Below are positions 47,590-56,461 of a DNA stretch of 64,000 nt, in pieces; the stretch's first letter is position 1; every line of letters starts with the position of its first letter. The notes below the pieces were generated by a model, which did not search any database, had not been told where the DNA came from, and saw nothing but the letters and a program-made list of their open reading frames with translations. Source of the DNA: RGIG3102 sp964507095 (GTDB taxonomy: Bacteria; Bacillota; Clostridia; Oscillospirales; Ruminococcaceae); contig CAZDOS010000001.1 of NCBI GenBank assembly GCA_964507095.1, positions 38,279 to 102,278 on the forward strand, given 5' to 3'. The position numbers and the translations under genes were made by a program.

Positions 47590-49391
47590 TGCGCGTTCGC
47601 CTCCTCTCTGGTCTGAAGTATGATGTCAGACTGGATCTTGACTATCTCGGCGTAGATGCCTCCCGTCCGGACCAGCTCCTCATGGCTGCCCTGCCGGACT
47701 ATCCTGCCTTCATCGAGGACAAGGATCCTGTCGGCATCCTTAAGAGTGTTCACTCTCTGAGAAATGATTATCGCGGTCAGATCCCGGATATGCTTCTTCA
47801 GCTCCTTCCTTATGTTGGAATCCGTCAGGCTGTCGACCGCCGAAAGGGAGTCGTCGAAACACAGCACGTCTGCTCCGCTGTAGAGCGTCCTTGCGATCGC
47901 GACCCTCTGCCTCTGTCCTCCCGACAGCGTGACGCCCTGCTCTCCTATGACGGTGTCATAGCCCTTGGGAAAACTCTTTATGGTCCGGTCGACCTGGGCT
48001 GTCCGGGCAGATGACATCACTCTGTCCATGTCGATGACAGGATCCGTTATTCCTATGTTTTCCTTTATGGAACGCGAGAACAGGAAAGGCTCTTGCATGA
48101 CTATGCCGATCTTTCTTCTGAGCGCATGCAGGTTTATGTCCCTTATGTCTGTTCCGCCTATGTATATCGCGCCTTCCCGCGGCTCGTAGAACCTGGCGAG
48201 TAGAGCGAGTATGGTGCTCTTTCCGGATCCGGAGGACCCGAGCACGGCGACTGTCTCGCCCTTCCTTATGGTGAAGGAGAGATGGTCGAATATCTTCTGC
48301 TTGTCAAAGGAGAAGCTGACGTTTCTGAATTCTATGTCCCCCTCAGGGATGTCCCTGATCCCGTTTTCATAGTTTTCGGTATCGCAGATGTATATCTCAT
48401 TCACGCGCCTGAGAGCGACGGTCGCCCTGGACATGTCACCGACGATCCTTCCGAGGCTCCTTATCGGCCAGGCCAGCATTCCGTTATATACCATGAAGGT
48501 GATGATCTGTCCGCTTGTTATATCGCCTCTGACTGCAAACACTGTTCCGGCGCAGAGGACCAGCACTACCTGGAGGACCGTGAGAAGGTCTCCCGTGGAC
48601 CAGAACCAGGCAAGCAGGTTGCCCACCTTGATCCACATGTCCGCAAATGCGTTGTTCTGCTTTATGAATGTGTCCAGCTCGTACTTTTGCTTGCCGAAGG
48701 CACGGACGACTCTCGGGGCCGACAGGTTCTCCTGCACTCTTGTCTGCAGCCGTCCCTCGGCTTCATCGGCCTCGGTGAACCTGAGCTGGAGCCTTGAATA
48801 GAAGAACATGCTGAAAAAGCTTATCCGGGGGACCGTCAGAAAGGACACCAGAGAAAGCTTGAAAGAGATCCTTGCCATGAACCAGTACGCTATTATTATC
48901 TTTGAGACGACCCTTATTATGTCGGTCATCTCGATGACGAAGTTCCTCACCGTGGTTATATCCGTGGAACAGCGCTGGATTATGTCTCCGTTATATATGT
49001 TCTTGTGGTATTCATAGGTAGCCCGCTGAAGCTTCTCGAAGATGAACTGCCTCATGTTGTATCCCAGGTTCTCGCTGAGCCTGGCGGAGGAGCGCAGACG
49101 GATGTATTCCCGAACGGCTTCCGAAAGCTTTATGAGGACAAAAAGACCTATGACGAGATAGATGTTCTTAAGGAAATAATCCCTTCCGCCGGCCTTTTCG
49201 ACCAGGCTGAGAACGAAAGGAGGCAGATCGAAGGGAAGGGTGCCTATGACGCTGTCCACGGCAACGCCTATGAGCTTCGGTCCAAGGAACGAGAAATACG
49301 ATGATATCATAATGAATATCACCGCGATGAATATGTATCTGTAGCTGCCCTTGAGCCGCCTGTTCAGGAATGAATATCCCTTCTTGTCCAT
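47586..49391 (-). CDS. ABC exporter half-transporter, degenerate Walker B subunit
   Basis: 601 residues, same layout as the downstream subunit. Walker A GSSGSGKSTILALL and canonical signature LSGGQRQRVAIARTL, but Walker B reads VLCFDDSLSAVD with Asp where the catalytic Glu should be. The degenerate ATP site would pair this Walker B with the LSTGQ signature of the partner, leaving one active site. First gene of the two-gene operon. Substrate unknown. Confidence 0.9.
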   Translation of the reverse strand: MDKKGYSFLNRRLKGSYRYIFIAVIFIMISSYFSFLGPKLIGVAVDSVIGTLPFDLPPFVLSLVEKAGGRDYFLKNIYLVIGLFVLIKLSEAVREYIRLRSSARLSENLGYNMRQFIFEKLQRATYEYHKNIYNGDIIQRCSTDITTVRNFVIEMTDIIRVVSKIIIAYWFMARISFKLSLVSFLTVPRISFFSMFFYSRLQLRFTEADEAEGRLQTRVQENLSAPRVVRAFGKQKYELDTFIKQNNAFADMWIKVGNLLAWFWSTGDLLTVLQVVLVLCAGTVFAVRGDITSGQIITFMVYNGMLAWPIRSLGRIVGDMSRATVALRRVNEIYICDTENYENGIRDIPEGDIEFRNVSFSFDKQKIFDHLSFTIRKGETVAVLGSSGSGKSTILALLARFYEPREGAIYIGGTDIRDINLHALRRKIGIVMQEPFLFSRSIKENIGITDPVIDMDRVMSSARTAQVDRTIKSFPKGYDTVIGEQGVTLSGGQRQRVAIARTLYSGADVLCFDDSLSAVDSLTDSNIRKELKKHIRDLTAIIISQRVNTLKDADRILVLDEGRIVRQGSHEELVRTGGIYAEIVKIQSDIILQTREEANAQ

Positions 49392-49525
49392 GTCTCCCTC
49401 CGGCCTTGCGGCCGTTCAAGTTGCTTTTTTGCGTTAGGGATAATATAATCTATCCCACACGGCAAAGAGCATTATACCATATATATCACGGATATATAAA
49501 GAAATATATAAAGAGGAGACGGCAT

Positions 49526-50251
49526 ATGAGGATGCGCAGGAAGCCTTGGGCAAGGCCCGAGCTTGATGTAAGCGAGATATACATAAAGGATCCGGTCCGG
49601 TGGAGAGGCCACTGGCAGGAGAGCTTCGAAAAAAAGCAGCCCCTGACCGTGGAGCTCGGCTGCGGCAAGGGTGGCTTCATCAGCCAGAAGGGTTTCCTTC
49701 ACCCTGAAAGGAACTTCCTCGCGCTCGACATCAAGAGCGAGATGCTGGCGCTGGCAAAAAGGAACGTGGAAGCGGTCTACGGAACGCCGGCAGCTCCCAA
49801 CATACGCCTGTCCGCCTATAACATAGAGCTCATTTACCAGATCCTCAGCGAGGAGGATGTGGCTGAGGACATCTACATCAACTTCTGCAATCCGTGGCCC
49901 AAGACGAAGCACAGGAAGAGAAGGCTCACACACCCAAAGCAGCTGAACAGCTACAAGACCTTCCTCAGAAAGGGCGGAAAGATATATTTCAAGACCGATG
50001 ACGATGAACTGTTCCGGGACAGCCTGGAGTATTTCACCCAGTCGGGATTCTCGCTCGACTTCGTATCCTTTGACATCTACAGGTACGAGATGCCGGAGAA
50101 CATCGTGACGGAGCACGAAAAGATGTTCACTGACGAGGGAATAAAGATCAAGGGACTGATCGCGGTCAGCGACGGAGTCGTGGACAGGGAACTGCTTGAG
50201 ATGCCGGAGAAGATGAGACGGCGGGGAAAGAAGAGAAACGGTCAGGAATGA
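49526..50251 (+). CDS. trmB: tRNA (guanine-46-N7)-methyltransferase
   Basis: 241 residues, SAM-dependent. Motifs: MRMRRKPWARPEL N-terminal block, VELGCGKGGFIS (SAM site), NFLALDIKSEMLALA, INFCNPWPKTKHRKRRLTHPKQLN and KIYFKTDDDELFRDSL, all typical of TrmB. ATG 49526 chosen for GAGGAG 8 bases upstream; the longer frame starts in the intergenic AT-rich stretch. Modifies G46 in the variable loop of many tRNAs. Confidence 0.94.
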   Translation: MRMRRKPWARPELDVSEIYIKDPVRWRGHWQESFEKKQPLTVELGCGKGGFISQKGFLHPERNFLALDIKSEMLALAKRNVEAVYGTPAAPNIRLSAYNIELIYQILSEEDVAEDIYINFCNPWPKTKHRKRRLTHPKQLNSYKTFLRKGGKIYFKTDDDELFRDSLEYFTQSGFSLDFVSFDIYRYEMPENIVTEHEKMFTDEGIKIKGLIAVSDGVVDRELLEMPEKMRRRGKKRNGQE

Positions 50252-50356
50252 CCCATAAAATACCCTAAAAAGCAATATTTCCCCTTTATTTTTCTCTGCA
50301 GCGGTGATATAATTCACAGGTCAGAATTCCAAAGGGAAAAATAAGCATTAAAAAGC

Positions 50357-50385
50357 TTGCAATCAGAGATAATAGATGCTATTAT
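50357..50385 (+). promoter_or_regulatory. Promoter of rpsT
   Basis: TTGCAA (50357-50362), 17-base spacer, TATTAT (50380-50385), 40 bases before ATG. Confidence 0.6.
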
Positions 50386-50424
50386 AACTAATACTGTCAA
50401 AGAAGTTAAAGAGGAGGTGGGATC

Positions 50425-50691
50425 ATGCCAAACATTAAATCTCAGAAAGACAGAGTGATTCAGGCCAGAAAAGAGAATCTGCACAATAAGGCTGCCAAGA
50501 GCAACTTGAAGACAGTCATCAAGAAGGCTAACGTAGCTGTAGCCGATGGTTCCGCTGAAGCAGAGCAGGCTGTAGGTGTAGCTCTGTCAGCAATCAGCAA
50601 GGCCGGCGGCAAGGGCATCATTCACAAGAATGCTGCTGCAAGAAAGATGAGCCAGATGATGAAGAAGGCCAATGCTGCAAAGGCAGAGTAA
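50425..50691 (+). CDS. rpsT: 30S ribosomal protein bS20
   Basis: 88 residues, basic helical protein binding 16S rRNA. Opening MPNIKSQKDRVIQARKENLHNKAAKS and the late GIIHKNAAARKMSQMMKKAN are diagnostic. Strong AGAGGAGGTGG site. Codon use leans to GCT/GTA/CTG as for an abundant protein. Own promoter and terminator. Confidence 0.97.
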   Translation: MPNIKSQKDRVIQARKENLHNKAAKSNLKTVIKKANVAVADGSAEAEQAVGVALSAISKAGGKGIIHKNAAARKMSQMMKKANAAKAE

Positions 50692-50711
50692 TCATTGATA
50701 AGATAGACGTT

Positions 50712-50742
50712 ACGATGCGGATCTCCGCATCGTTTTGTTTTT
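50712..50742 (+). terminator. Terminator after rpsT
   Basis: 10-bp stem ACGATGCGGA / TCCGCATCGT (50712-50721, 50724-50733), then TTTGTTTTTG. Confidence 0.88.
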
Positions 50743-50746
50743 GAAT

Positions 50747-50782
50747 CAAAAAGATCCGTCTGCACACAGGTGCAGGCGGATC
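50747..50782 (-). terminator. Terminator of the threonine-aldolase-like gene
   Basis: 13-bp stem GATCCGTCTGCAC / GTGCAGGCGGATC (50753-50765, 50770-50782; one wobble pair). On the minus strand it is followed by TTTTTGATT. Confidence 0.88.
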
Positions 50783-50794
50783 GTTCTTTATATG

Positions 50795-51826
50795 TCAGAT
50801 CAGTGCTTTCAGATCGGCGATGAGAGTATCGACATCCTCTTCCTTTGTCGCCCAGCTGGTGCAGAAGCGTACGCAGCGCCTGTTCTCGTCGACACCGCTG
50901 TTTTCATCCCACACATACTTGTCCTTGAGCTTGTCGAGGAGCTCGTTTGTCATGATGGGGAATATCTGGTTGGTCGGTGAGTCATACTTGAACTCGAAGC
51001 CCATATCCTTCAAGGCTCCGCTGAGCTTGTCAGCAAGTCTTCCGGCGTGGTCGCCGACCTTGAAGAACAGCTTTTCCTCGTCGAACAGTCCTATGAACTG
51101 CAGACCCAGCAGTCTGCCCTTTGCAAGCAGAGCTCCGTTCTGCTTGATGTGGTAAGGGAGCTCCTTCCGGATCTTCTTGTTTGGAATTACGATGCCTTCT
51201 CCGAAGAGAGCGCCGCACTTGGTAGCTCCGATGTAGAATACGTCGCAGAGCCTTGCGTAGTCATTGAGAGTGAGGTCATTCTTTGAGGAGCCCATGCCGT
51301 AGGCCATCCTGGCTCCGTCGACCAGCAGGTAGAGATCATACTCGTCACAGGCCTTCCTTATCTCTTCGAGCTCCTTCTTTGAGTAGAGAGTGCCCGTCTC
51401 CGTAGGATTTGAGATATATACGCAACCCGCCTGCACCACATGGTAGTCTCCCGGAAGGGGAGCGGCGACCTTTCTAATCCGGTCTGCCGTGATCTTTCCG
51501 TCAGTGGTAGGTATGGTAAGGACTTTGTGCCCGCCGGCTTCGATGGTGCCGGTCTCATGGACGTTGATATGTCCGGTGGTGGCTGCGATGGCGCCCTCAT
51601 AAGGCTTGAGGACAGACTGGATCATGATCTTGTTGGCCTGTGTTCCGCCAACGACGAAGTATACGGCCGCATCAGGCGCTCCGCAGGCTTCTCTCACAAG
51701 GTCTCTCGCTCTTTCACAATATGGGTCGACTCCGTAGCCCGATGTCTGCTCCATATTCGTCTTCATCATCAGGTCCATGATGTGGGGCAGTGCACCTTCG
51801 GCATAATCACATTCAAAATGTATCAT
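50795..51826 (-). CDS. Low-specificity threonine aldolase-type beta-eliminating lyase
   Basis: 343 residues, PLP fold-type I. Motifs: NMEQTSGYGVDPYCERA, FVVGGTQANKIMIQSVL, TGHINVHETGTIEAGGHKV, LLVDGARMAYGMGSSKNDLT and the PLP lysine in YIGATKCGALFGEGIV. Splits threonine to glycine and acetaldehyde, or a related beta-hydroxy amino acid. Cytosolic. Single gene on the minus strand. A related beta-elimination activity cannot be excluded. Confidence 0.87.
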   Translation of the reverse strand: MIHFECDYAEGALPHIMDLMMKTNMEQTSGYGVDPYCERARDLVREACGAPDAAVYFVVGGTQANKIMIQSVLKPYEGAIAATTGHINVHETGTIEAGGHKVLTIPTTDGKITADRIRKVAAPLPGDYHVVQAGCVYISNPTETGTLYSKKELEEIRKACDEYDLYLLVDGARMAYGMGSSKNDLTLNDYARLCDVFYIGATKCGALFGEGIVIPNKKIRKELPYHIKQNGALLAKGRLLGLQFIGLFDEEKLFFKVGDHAGRLADKLSGALKDMGFEFKYDSPTNQIFPIMTNELLDKLKDKYVWDENSGVDENRRCVRFCTSWATKEEDVDTLIADLKALI

Positions 51827-51976
51827 AACATCTCAACTCCTTGTTCCTTTTTATATATTCTATCACAGCAAAAAAGTGATGTACATACAGAACCCGGTAC
51901 AGTTTGGGCTGTCCGACATTGCCATACCGATGATATTTTGATATATTCAGTTTAGCGAAAGGTGGTGACCTTCAGA

Positions 51977-52594
51977 TTGAAAAACAGGAAAACAGCGATC
52001 ATCATACTGGCATGCCTTATCATATTCGGCTTTGGACTGGGATACATGCTCGGCAGGATGCATAAGGGGGATGACACCATTCCTCCTTCATCGAGCGGAG
52101 AGCCCGCGGTTTCCTCCGTGACACAGACATCGTCGCAGACGGTCAAGGAAGAATATACGATGGAGGACGTGTATGGGCTCAAAGATACGGAGAACTTCTC
52201 CAAGAATGCCATTGAGCACATATTCAACGGCTCGGTGAATTCCAAGGGAAATGCATCCGGGTATCATTATGACATGATCACGGACTCAGACGGAAAGATC
52301 ATAGAAGATACCAGAGGCCCTGAGGACGAATGGGGAGTGTATACGGCCTATGTGACCGTAAAAGGAAAGAAAAAGAACCATTACAGTTCATTCTTCCCGG
52401 ATTCATGGACGCCTCAGCAGGTGGTGGATGCCATAAACCGGGCAAGAGAGGATGCCCTGGCCAACGACAGGAAGGCCGGTTCCACGTGGATCGGCTACTA
52501 TGAAGGCATCGAGATAGACATGTATCTGGACAGTTCGGACAGGATCACGTCGGCATATCCGGTGCATGCATCAGAAAGGACGAAGATAGGATGA
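51977..52594 (+). CDS. Membrane-anchored EndoU-like nuclease domain protein
   Basis: 205 residues from TTG 51977; AAAGGTGGTGA (51958-51968) is 8 bases upstream, closer to ideal than for the two GTG codons at 51962/51965. An N-terminal helix (about 7-27) anchors it outside the cytoplasm; a Ser/Thr linker follows to about 60. Residues 75-200 resemble bacterial EndoU RNases: H81 in NAIEHIFNGSVN, H97 in SGYHYDM, SSFFPDSWTPQQVVDAINRA and late DRITSAYP. EndoU domains are known as contact or secreted RNase toxins. It overlaps its neighbour by ATGA. No match could be tested here. Confidence 0.68.
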   Translation: MKNRKTAIIILACLIIFGFGLGYMLGRMHKGDDTIPPSSSGEPAVSSVTQTSSQTVKEEYTMEDVYGLKDTENFSKNAIEHIFNGSVNSKGNASGYHYDMITDSDGKIIEDTRGPEDEWGVYTAYVTVKGKKKNHYSSFFPDSWTPQQVVDAINRAREDALANDRKAGSTWIGYYEGIEIDMYLDSSDRITSAYPVHASERTKIG

Positions 52595-53022
52595 CTGAAT
52601 ACGGAAAGGGATATGTGTCCGGGATCCTTGATCTTGCGGCAGAGAATCTGTCAGGCATGGGAGTGAGCATGATCGAGGCAAGGACCTTCGAGAAAGACAA
52701 GATAGCAAAAGGTCTGGAAGAGATATTCGGCAAGGACATCATGAGCGATGCCGTCCTTCTGGAGGATGTACACGTCGAGGCTGCCGGTATTCTCAGAGCA
52801 CGAACGGAGGAAGACGAACGGGCAGTATCCAAAGTGATGGGACTTCTGGAGTGGATGCTGGGCGAGGCAGAAGCTTTCGCAAGATTCCCTGAGGAAAGAC
52901 AGCTGAGAGAACAGATAAGCGGCTATAACGGGAATGATGAGTTCTTCTACTATGTGGAGGATATAGCCCTTCTCATATTTAAGGATGCAGGTGTACTCAT
53001 AGTCATAGGGAATGACGAATGA
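52591..53022 (+). CDS. Acidic partner protein, candidate immunity protein
   Basis: 143 residues, soluble and acidic, no domain I recognise. It starts in the ATGA ending the EndoU-like gene, so it is made from the same message in matched amounts. Mostly helical (EDERAVSKVMGLLEWMLGEAEAF), with a beta patch FFYYVEDIALLIFKDAGVLIVI at the end. An acidic small protein coupled to an EndoU-like protein fits an immunity role, though a housekeeping accessory is equally possible from sequence alone. Confidence 0.7.
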   Translation: MTEYGKGYVSGILDLAAENLSGMGVSMIEARTFEKDKIAKGLEEIFGKDIMSDAVLLEDVHVEAAGILRARTEEDERAVSKVMGLLEWMLGEAEAFARFPEERQLREQISGYNGNDEFFYYVEDIALLIFKDAGVLIVIGNDE

Positions 53023-53042
53023 TCACACATACAAAAAAGGCG

Positions 53043-53070
53043 GCACCGATGTGCCGCCTTTATATATCTG
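53043..53070 (-). terminator. Terminator of the DUF3100 operon
   Basis: 10-bp stem AAGGCGGCAC / GTGCCGCCTT (53047-53056, 53061-53070). The minus strand continues with a T run. It can also stop the EndoU transcript. Confidence 0.85.
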
Positions 53071-53077
53071 TCTGTTA

Positions 53078-53557
53078 TCAGATAACGCCTGTGATCTTGA
53101 GCATGATCTGAGCAATGATCGCTGATCCGAGGAATGTGCCTGCGAAGGTGCAGAGTGCAACTACCACGATGGCGACGCCCTGCTTTGCGAAGTCATTGAG
53201 GTCCTTACCGATAGAGATACCGGCATAGGCCAGGATAGGCGTACAGATAGGAAGAAGTCCTATCTTGTTGAAGCTTGATACCATGAAGCCTGAGATCGGG
53301 CAAGCCGGAAGGCTCAGGAGAATGGATATCATTGAGATGTAGAGGATCGTCGGAAGGTGGAACTTTCCTGACTTCTCTATGAGATCCTGCAGAAGGCATC
53401 CGACGCAGATGATGACGAACATCAGTGCGAGCCCCGGAATGGCTTCAAAAGGAGTTACAGGATTTCCGCTCTTTATTGTGGCGATCCAGTTACCTATGGA
53501 TGAGAAGATGCCGCTGAAGAGCAATACTTTAATTCTTGTTACCCAAGTTTCGCTCAT
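53078..53557 (-). CDS. Small membrane protein, partner of the DUF3100 protein
   Basis: 159 residues with four or five hydrophobic segments (ALMFVIICVGCLLQDLI, TILYISMISILLSLP, GVAIVVVALCTFAGTFLGSAII). Not confidently assigned. It lies 4 bases after the DUF3100 gene and looks like a second subunit of the same transporter, as in other two-part membrane permeases. The N-terminus (MSETWVTRIKVLLFSGIF) enters the membrane at once. Confidence 0.75.
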   Translation of the reverse strand: MSETWVTRIKVLLFSGIFSSIGNWIATIKSGNPVTPFEAIPGLALMFVIICVGCLLQDLIEKSGKFHLPTILYISMISILLSLPACPISGFMVSSFNKIGLLPICTPILAYAGISIGKDLNDFAKQGVAIVVVALCTFAGTFLGSAIIAQIMLKITGVI

Positions 53558-53561
53558 TTTC

Positions 53562-54365
53562 TTATGCCTCCTTATTCTTCTTGACGTTCTTTGTGCCGTT
53601 GGCAGTCAGCTTATTATACAGCCAGTTGGTGAACGGCACGCCGATGAACAGTGACATGTACAGACCGTCAACGCCTGTGAGCATCTGTGATGATGCGGCA
53701 TAGGCCTGAAGCTGTTCTGCCATCTCCGGGAATGCGTCTACGATAGGCGCGAGAGCAGCTGTCATCATTGATGCCGAACCCGTGCCGGCAGCCATTGCCA
53801 GAGCATAAGGGTGGAAGATGTTGAGTGTGATCAGGAAGGAGACCATAAGTCCGTTGAATACGGCACCGAGGATGGTTCCTGTTACATAACCGCCCATGAC
53901 GCCCTGACCTTCAGGTGAGTCAAGACCGTACATGTCGGCGATGATGGCCAGAGAGCCCTCGCGGCTGATCGAGAATGCGCAACCTACGGCTGCTCTCCCC
54001 ATCTTAAAAATAAGAACACCTACCGGCAGAGCCAGAAGGATGGTACCGAGGTTACCGAACTCCTGGAGCAGGAGGGCAGGACCGGCCTTGAGCAGATTTG
54101 CCAGGTTAGGTCCGATGGTTGCGCCCATCTTTGCTGTCAGGTACATAACACTGATACCTATATAGGGTGAAGCAGTCTCCATCATCTCCCTATTGATTAA
54201 TTTTGCTATCGCCAGGATCGCGCCAAATACCAGGGCGTAGAGCATTGGGAACAGCGAAAATCCGACCGGTCCGAAATGGAAGCTCTTGGTGCCGATGAAT
54301 TCCGCCGCCAAGACAAGTACGAGACACAGTGCGTGGACTTTCCAGTCCTTTAACAACTCTTTCAT
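53562..54365 (-). CDS. DUF3100 membrane protein, putative transporter
   Basis: 267 residues, about eight hydrophobic segments. Family-like stretches: FHFGPVGFSLFPMLYALVFGAI, MGATIGPNLANLLKAGPALLLQEFGN, GRAAVGCAFSISREGSLAIIAD and AAGTGSASMMTAA. DUF3100 proteins are uncharacterised and look like transporters. It is divergent from pepD (54976), which suggests a peptide-derived or amide substrate; inference from position. Basic Lys-rich C-terminus. Confidence 0.8.
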   Translation of the reverse strand: MKELLKDWKVHALCLVLVLAAEFIGTKSFHFGPVGFSLFPMLYALVFGAILAIAKLINREMMETASPYIGISVMYLTAKMGATIGPNLANLLKAGPALLLQEFGNLGTILLALPVGVLIFKMGRAAVGCAFSISREGSLAIIADMYGLDSPEGQGVMGGYVTGTILGAVFNGLMVSFLITLNIFHPYALAMAAGTGSASMMTAALAPIVDAFPEMAEQLQAYAASSQMLTGVDGLYMSLFIGVPFTNWLYNKLTANGTKNVKKNKEA

Positions 54366-54694
54366 GAAGAATTCCTCACTTTCTTTAATATTTTTGCTTA
54401 TTATTCTTCATTCGCTTAACAATCGTCCGCACATATGAACAAATTGTTAAAAAATTGTGACAAGGTATATGATACACTTTTTCAATTAAAAAGCAAGCAT
54501 AACCGGATAAAATGCCCAAAAAGTGACACCGCATATAGCACATTATTTTTAACCTCGATCGCACAAAAGTAGGCAATATGCACAAAAGAGCGTTTATTCG
54601 GGAGAGTTGCCCTGTGTCGATTTAGTCACTATTGTCCAAAAATATGCAATTTGACACACGATAAAACTGTGCAATTCTACGAAAATACATTAAT

Positions 54695-54807
54695 TTTGAT
54701 TGCAATGCTCATACATATGTCCGCGAAACACGCACACAATTGATTCAAGATGTCGGAAAGACAGTGGGTTTGTCACCGGAATTTGATTGAATTGCTCAAA
54801 CATATGT
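54695..54807 (+). repeat. Pair of 26-base direct repeats in the DUF3100-pepD intergenic region
   Basis: TTTGATTG...CTCATACATATGT at 54695-54720 and TTTGATTG...CTCAAACATATGT at 54782-54807 match at 23 of 26 positions. A related inverted half (ACATATGAACAAATTG) lies near 54431. The 54366-54975 stretch has no gene. The repeats are good candidates for regulator sites serving both divergent operons. Confidence 0.6.
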
Positions 54808-54892
54808 AGCTTTACTGCGGACATTGATCCTGTCTGACGGGGCATTTCCCCGACATCTCTGCCCGATTTGTGCAAGATGCACCGAAACGACT

Positions 54893-54942
54893 GTGACGGC
54901 CGTCACTTATATATTGTGTTACAGTTTGCCTGCGGATATAAT
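54893..54942 (+). promoter_or_regulatory. pepD promoter with 14-base palindromic operator
   Basis: Perfect palindrome GTGACGGCCGTCAC at 54893-54906, then TTGTGT (54914-54919), 17-base spacer and TATAAT (54937-54942). The dyad ends 7 bases before the -35, where an activator or repressor could touch polymerase. Confidence 0.65.
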
Positions 54943-54975
54943 CTAAATAAGAAACAATGCAAAGGAGAAAGCATT

Positions 54976-56430
54976 ATGAAATATGTAACCGAAGGCTATG
55001 AGCCGCGGGACGTGCTGAGATTCTTTGAAGACATCTCAAGGATCCCAAGAGGCTCCAACAACGAGTACGAAGTCGGTCATTATGTCTACAACTGGGGCAA
55101 GGACCTTGGTCTGGACGCATACATCGACGAAGCAAACAATGTAATCCTCAAGAAGCCCGGTTCAAAGGGCTGTGAGGATCTTCCTCCTGTAGTTCTCCAG
55201 GGACATCTTGACATAGTTGCAGAGAAGCTTCCCGAGTCGACACATGACTTTTTGAAGGATCCGCTCCCTCTGTATGTCGAGGACGGCATCCTCAGATCAA
55301 GAGGCACGACTCTGGGCGCAGACAACGGAAATGCCGTTGCCTACATGATGGGCGTGCTCAGCCGCAATGACCTTGTCCACCCTCCTCTCGAGTGCATATT
55401 CACCACAGGTGAGGAGATAGGACTCATCGGAGTCAACAAGCTGGATGCTTCCAAGTTTGACGGAATGAGGATGATCAACATGGACGGCGGCGGAATGGAT
55501 CAGACTGTCTTTACCGTATCCGCAGCAGGCGGCAATGAGACTAGGATGTATCAGCCGGCACAGTGGCGGGATGCCAAGGGAGATTTCATCTCCATCGAGC
55601 TGTCCGGAATGCTCGGCGGACATTCTGCAGGCTACAACTCCCTCACGAGAGGAAATGCCGTAAAGATTCTGGCAAGGATGCTCTATCACTTATCCGACTA
55701 CACGAAGTTCACCATCGCAAAGATGGACGGTGGTTCAAAGATGAACGCCATCCCTTCCAGCATCACAGCCGTTATCGGCGTCGATGACAGAGCTACTGCA
55801 CTGACAGAGCTCAACAAGATAGCAGCGGCAGTCAAGGAAGAACTCAGGGTCAAGGATCCGGGTTTCGTATGCAACATAGCCGTATGCGATGCACCTGAAA
55901 AGACACTTACCGAGCTTCAGTCCAAGAGACTCGTTCAGTTCCTTCTCGCGCTTCCTCACGGCATCAGGGACATGAATCCTGAGATCGAGGGAGCCATCCT
56001 CAATTCCAACAACCTGGCTGCAGTGCATGTATATGACGACAGACTGTTCGTATGGTGCATGAACCGTGCAAACGATGACACCAGACAGGACCGGATGGAT
56101 GAGGAGATCAGAGCCGTTGCGGACGCATTCGGATTCTCGGTCGAGATCGGATCACACTTCTACGGATGGAAGTATGAGCCTGAATCAAAGATGCGCCGGC
56201 TGCACAAGAAGCTGTTCAAGAAGGTCTTCGACATAGATCTCAAGGAAGAGTCCGCTCACGGCGGTCTTGAGACCGGAGTGTTCTACTCCAAGAAGCCTGG
56301 AATGGACATCATCACGATGGGCCCTAAGTCAGACGGAGCCCACACTCCTAATGAGATGCTCGTTCTCGAATCCTTCAAGGAGATGTTCGATTATCTGTGC
56401 CTGTTCCTCGAGGAGCTGACGAAGGAATAA
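54976..56430 (+). CDS. pepD: Aminoacyl-histidine dipeptidase (PepD-type M20)
   Basis: 484 residues, di-zinc dipeptidase cutting Xaa-His and related dipeptides. Motifs: FFEDISRIPRGSNNEYEVGHY, LQGHLDIVAE (metal His), LGADNGNAVAYMMG (bridging Asp), FTTGEEIGLIGV (Glu pair), a lid/dimer domain with LGGHSAGYN, and late SAHGGLETG. ATG 54976 chosen for AAAGGAGAAAG just upstream; the frame upstream is the AT-rich control region. Cytosolic; probably works on peptides brought in from outside. Confidence 0.93.
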   Translation: MKYVTEGYEPRDVLRFFEDISRIPRGSNNEYEVGHYVYNWGKDLGLDAYIDEANNVILKKPGSKGCEDLPPVVLQGHLDIVAEKLPESTHDFLKDPLPLYVEDGILRSRGTTLGADNGNAVAYMMGVLSRNDLVHPPLECIFTTGEEIGLIGVNKLDASKFDGMRMINMDGGGMDQTVFTVSAAGGNETRMYQPAQWRDAKGDFISIELSGMLGGHSAGYNSLTRGNAVKILARMLYHLSDYTKFTIAKMDGGSKMNAIPSSITAVIGVDDRATALTELNKIAAAVKEELRVKDPGFVCNIAVCDAPEKTLTELQSKRLVQFLLALPHGIRDMNPEIEGAILNSNNLAAVHVYDDRLFVWCMNRANDDTRQDRMDEEIRAVADAFGFSVEIGSHFYGWKYEPESKMRRLHKKLFKKVFDIDLKEESAHGGLETGVFYSKKPGMDIITMGPKSDGAHTPNEMLVLESFKEMFDYLCLFLEELTKE

Positions 56431-56461
56431 TGCCCGAAAGCAGATAAGAAAAGTTAGTGAA

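Noticed and set aside
54690..54875. 61-residue minus-strand frame in the DUF3100-pepD gap
   Set aside because: No ribosome site, coding bias absent and it spans the direct repeats; treated as non-coding.
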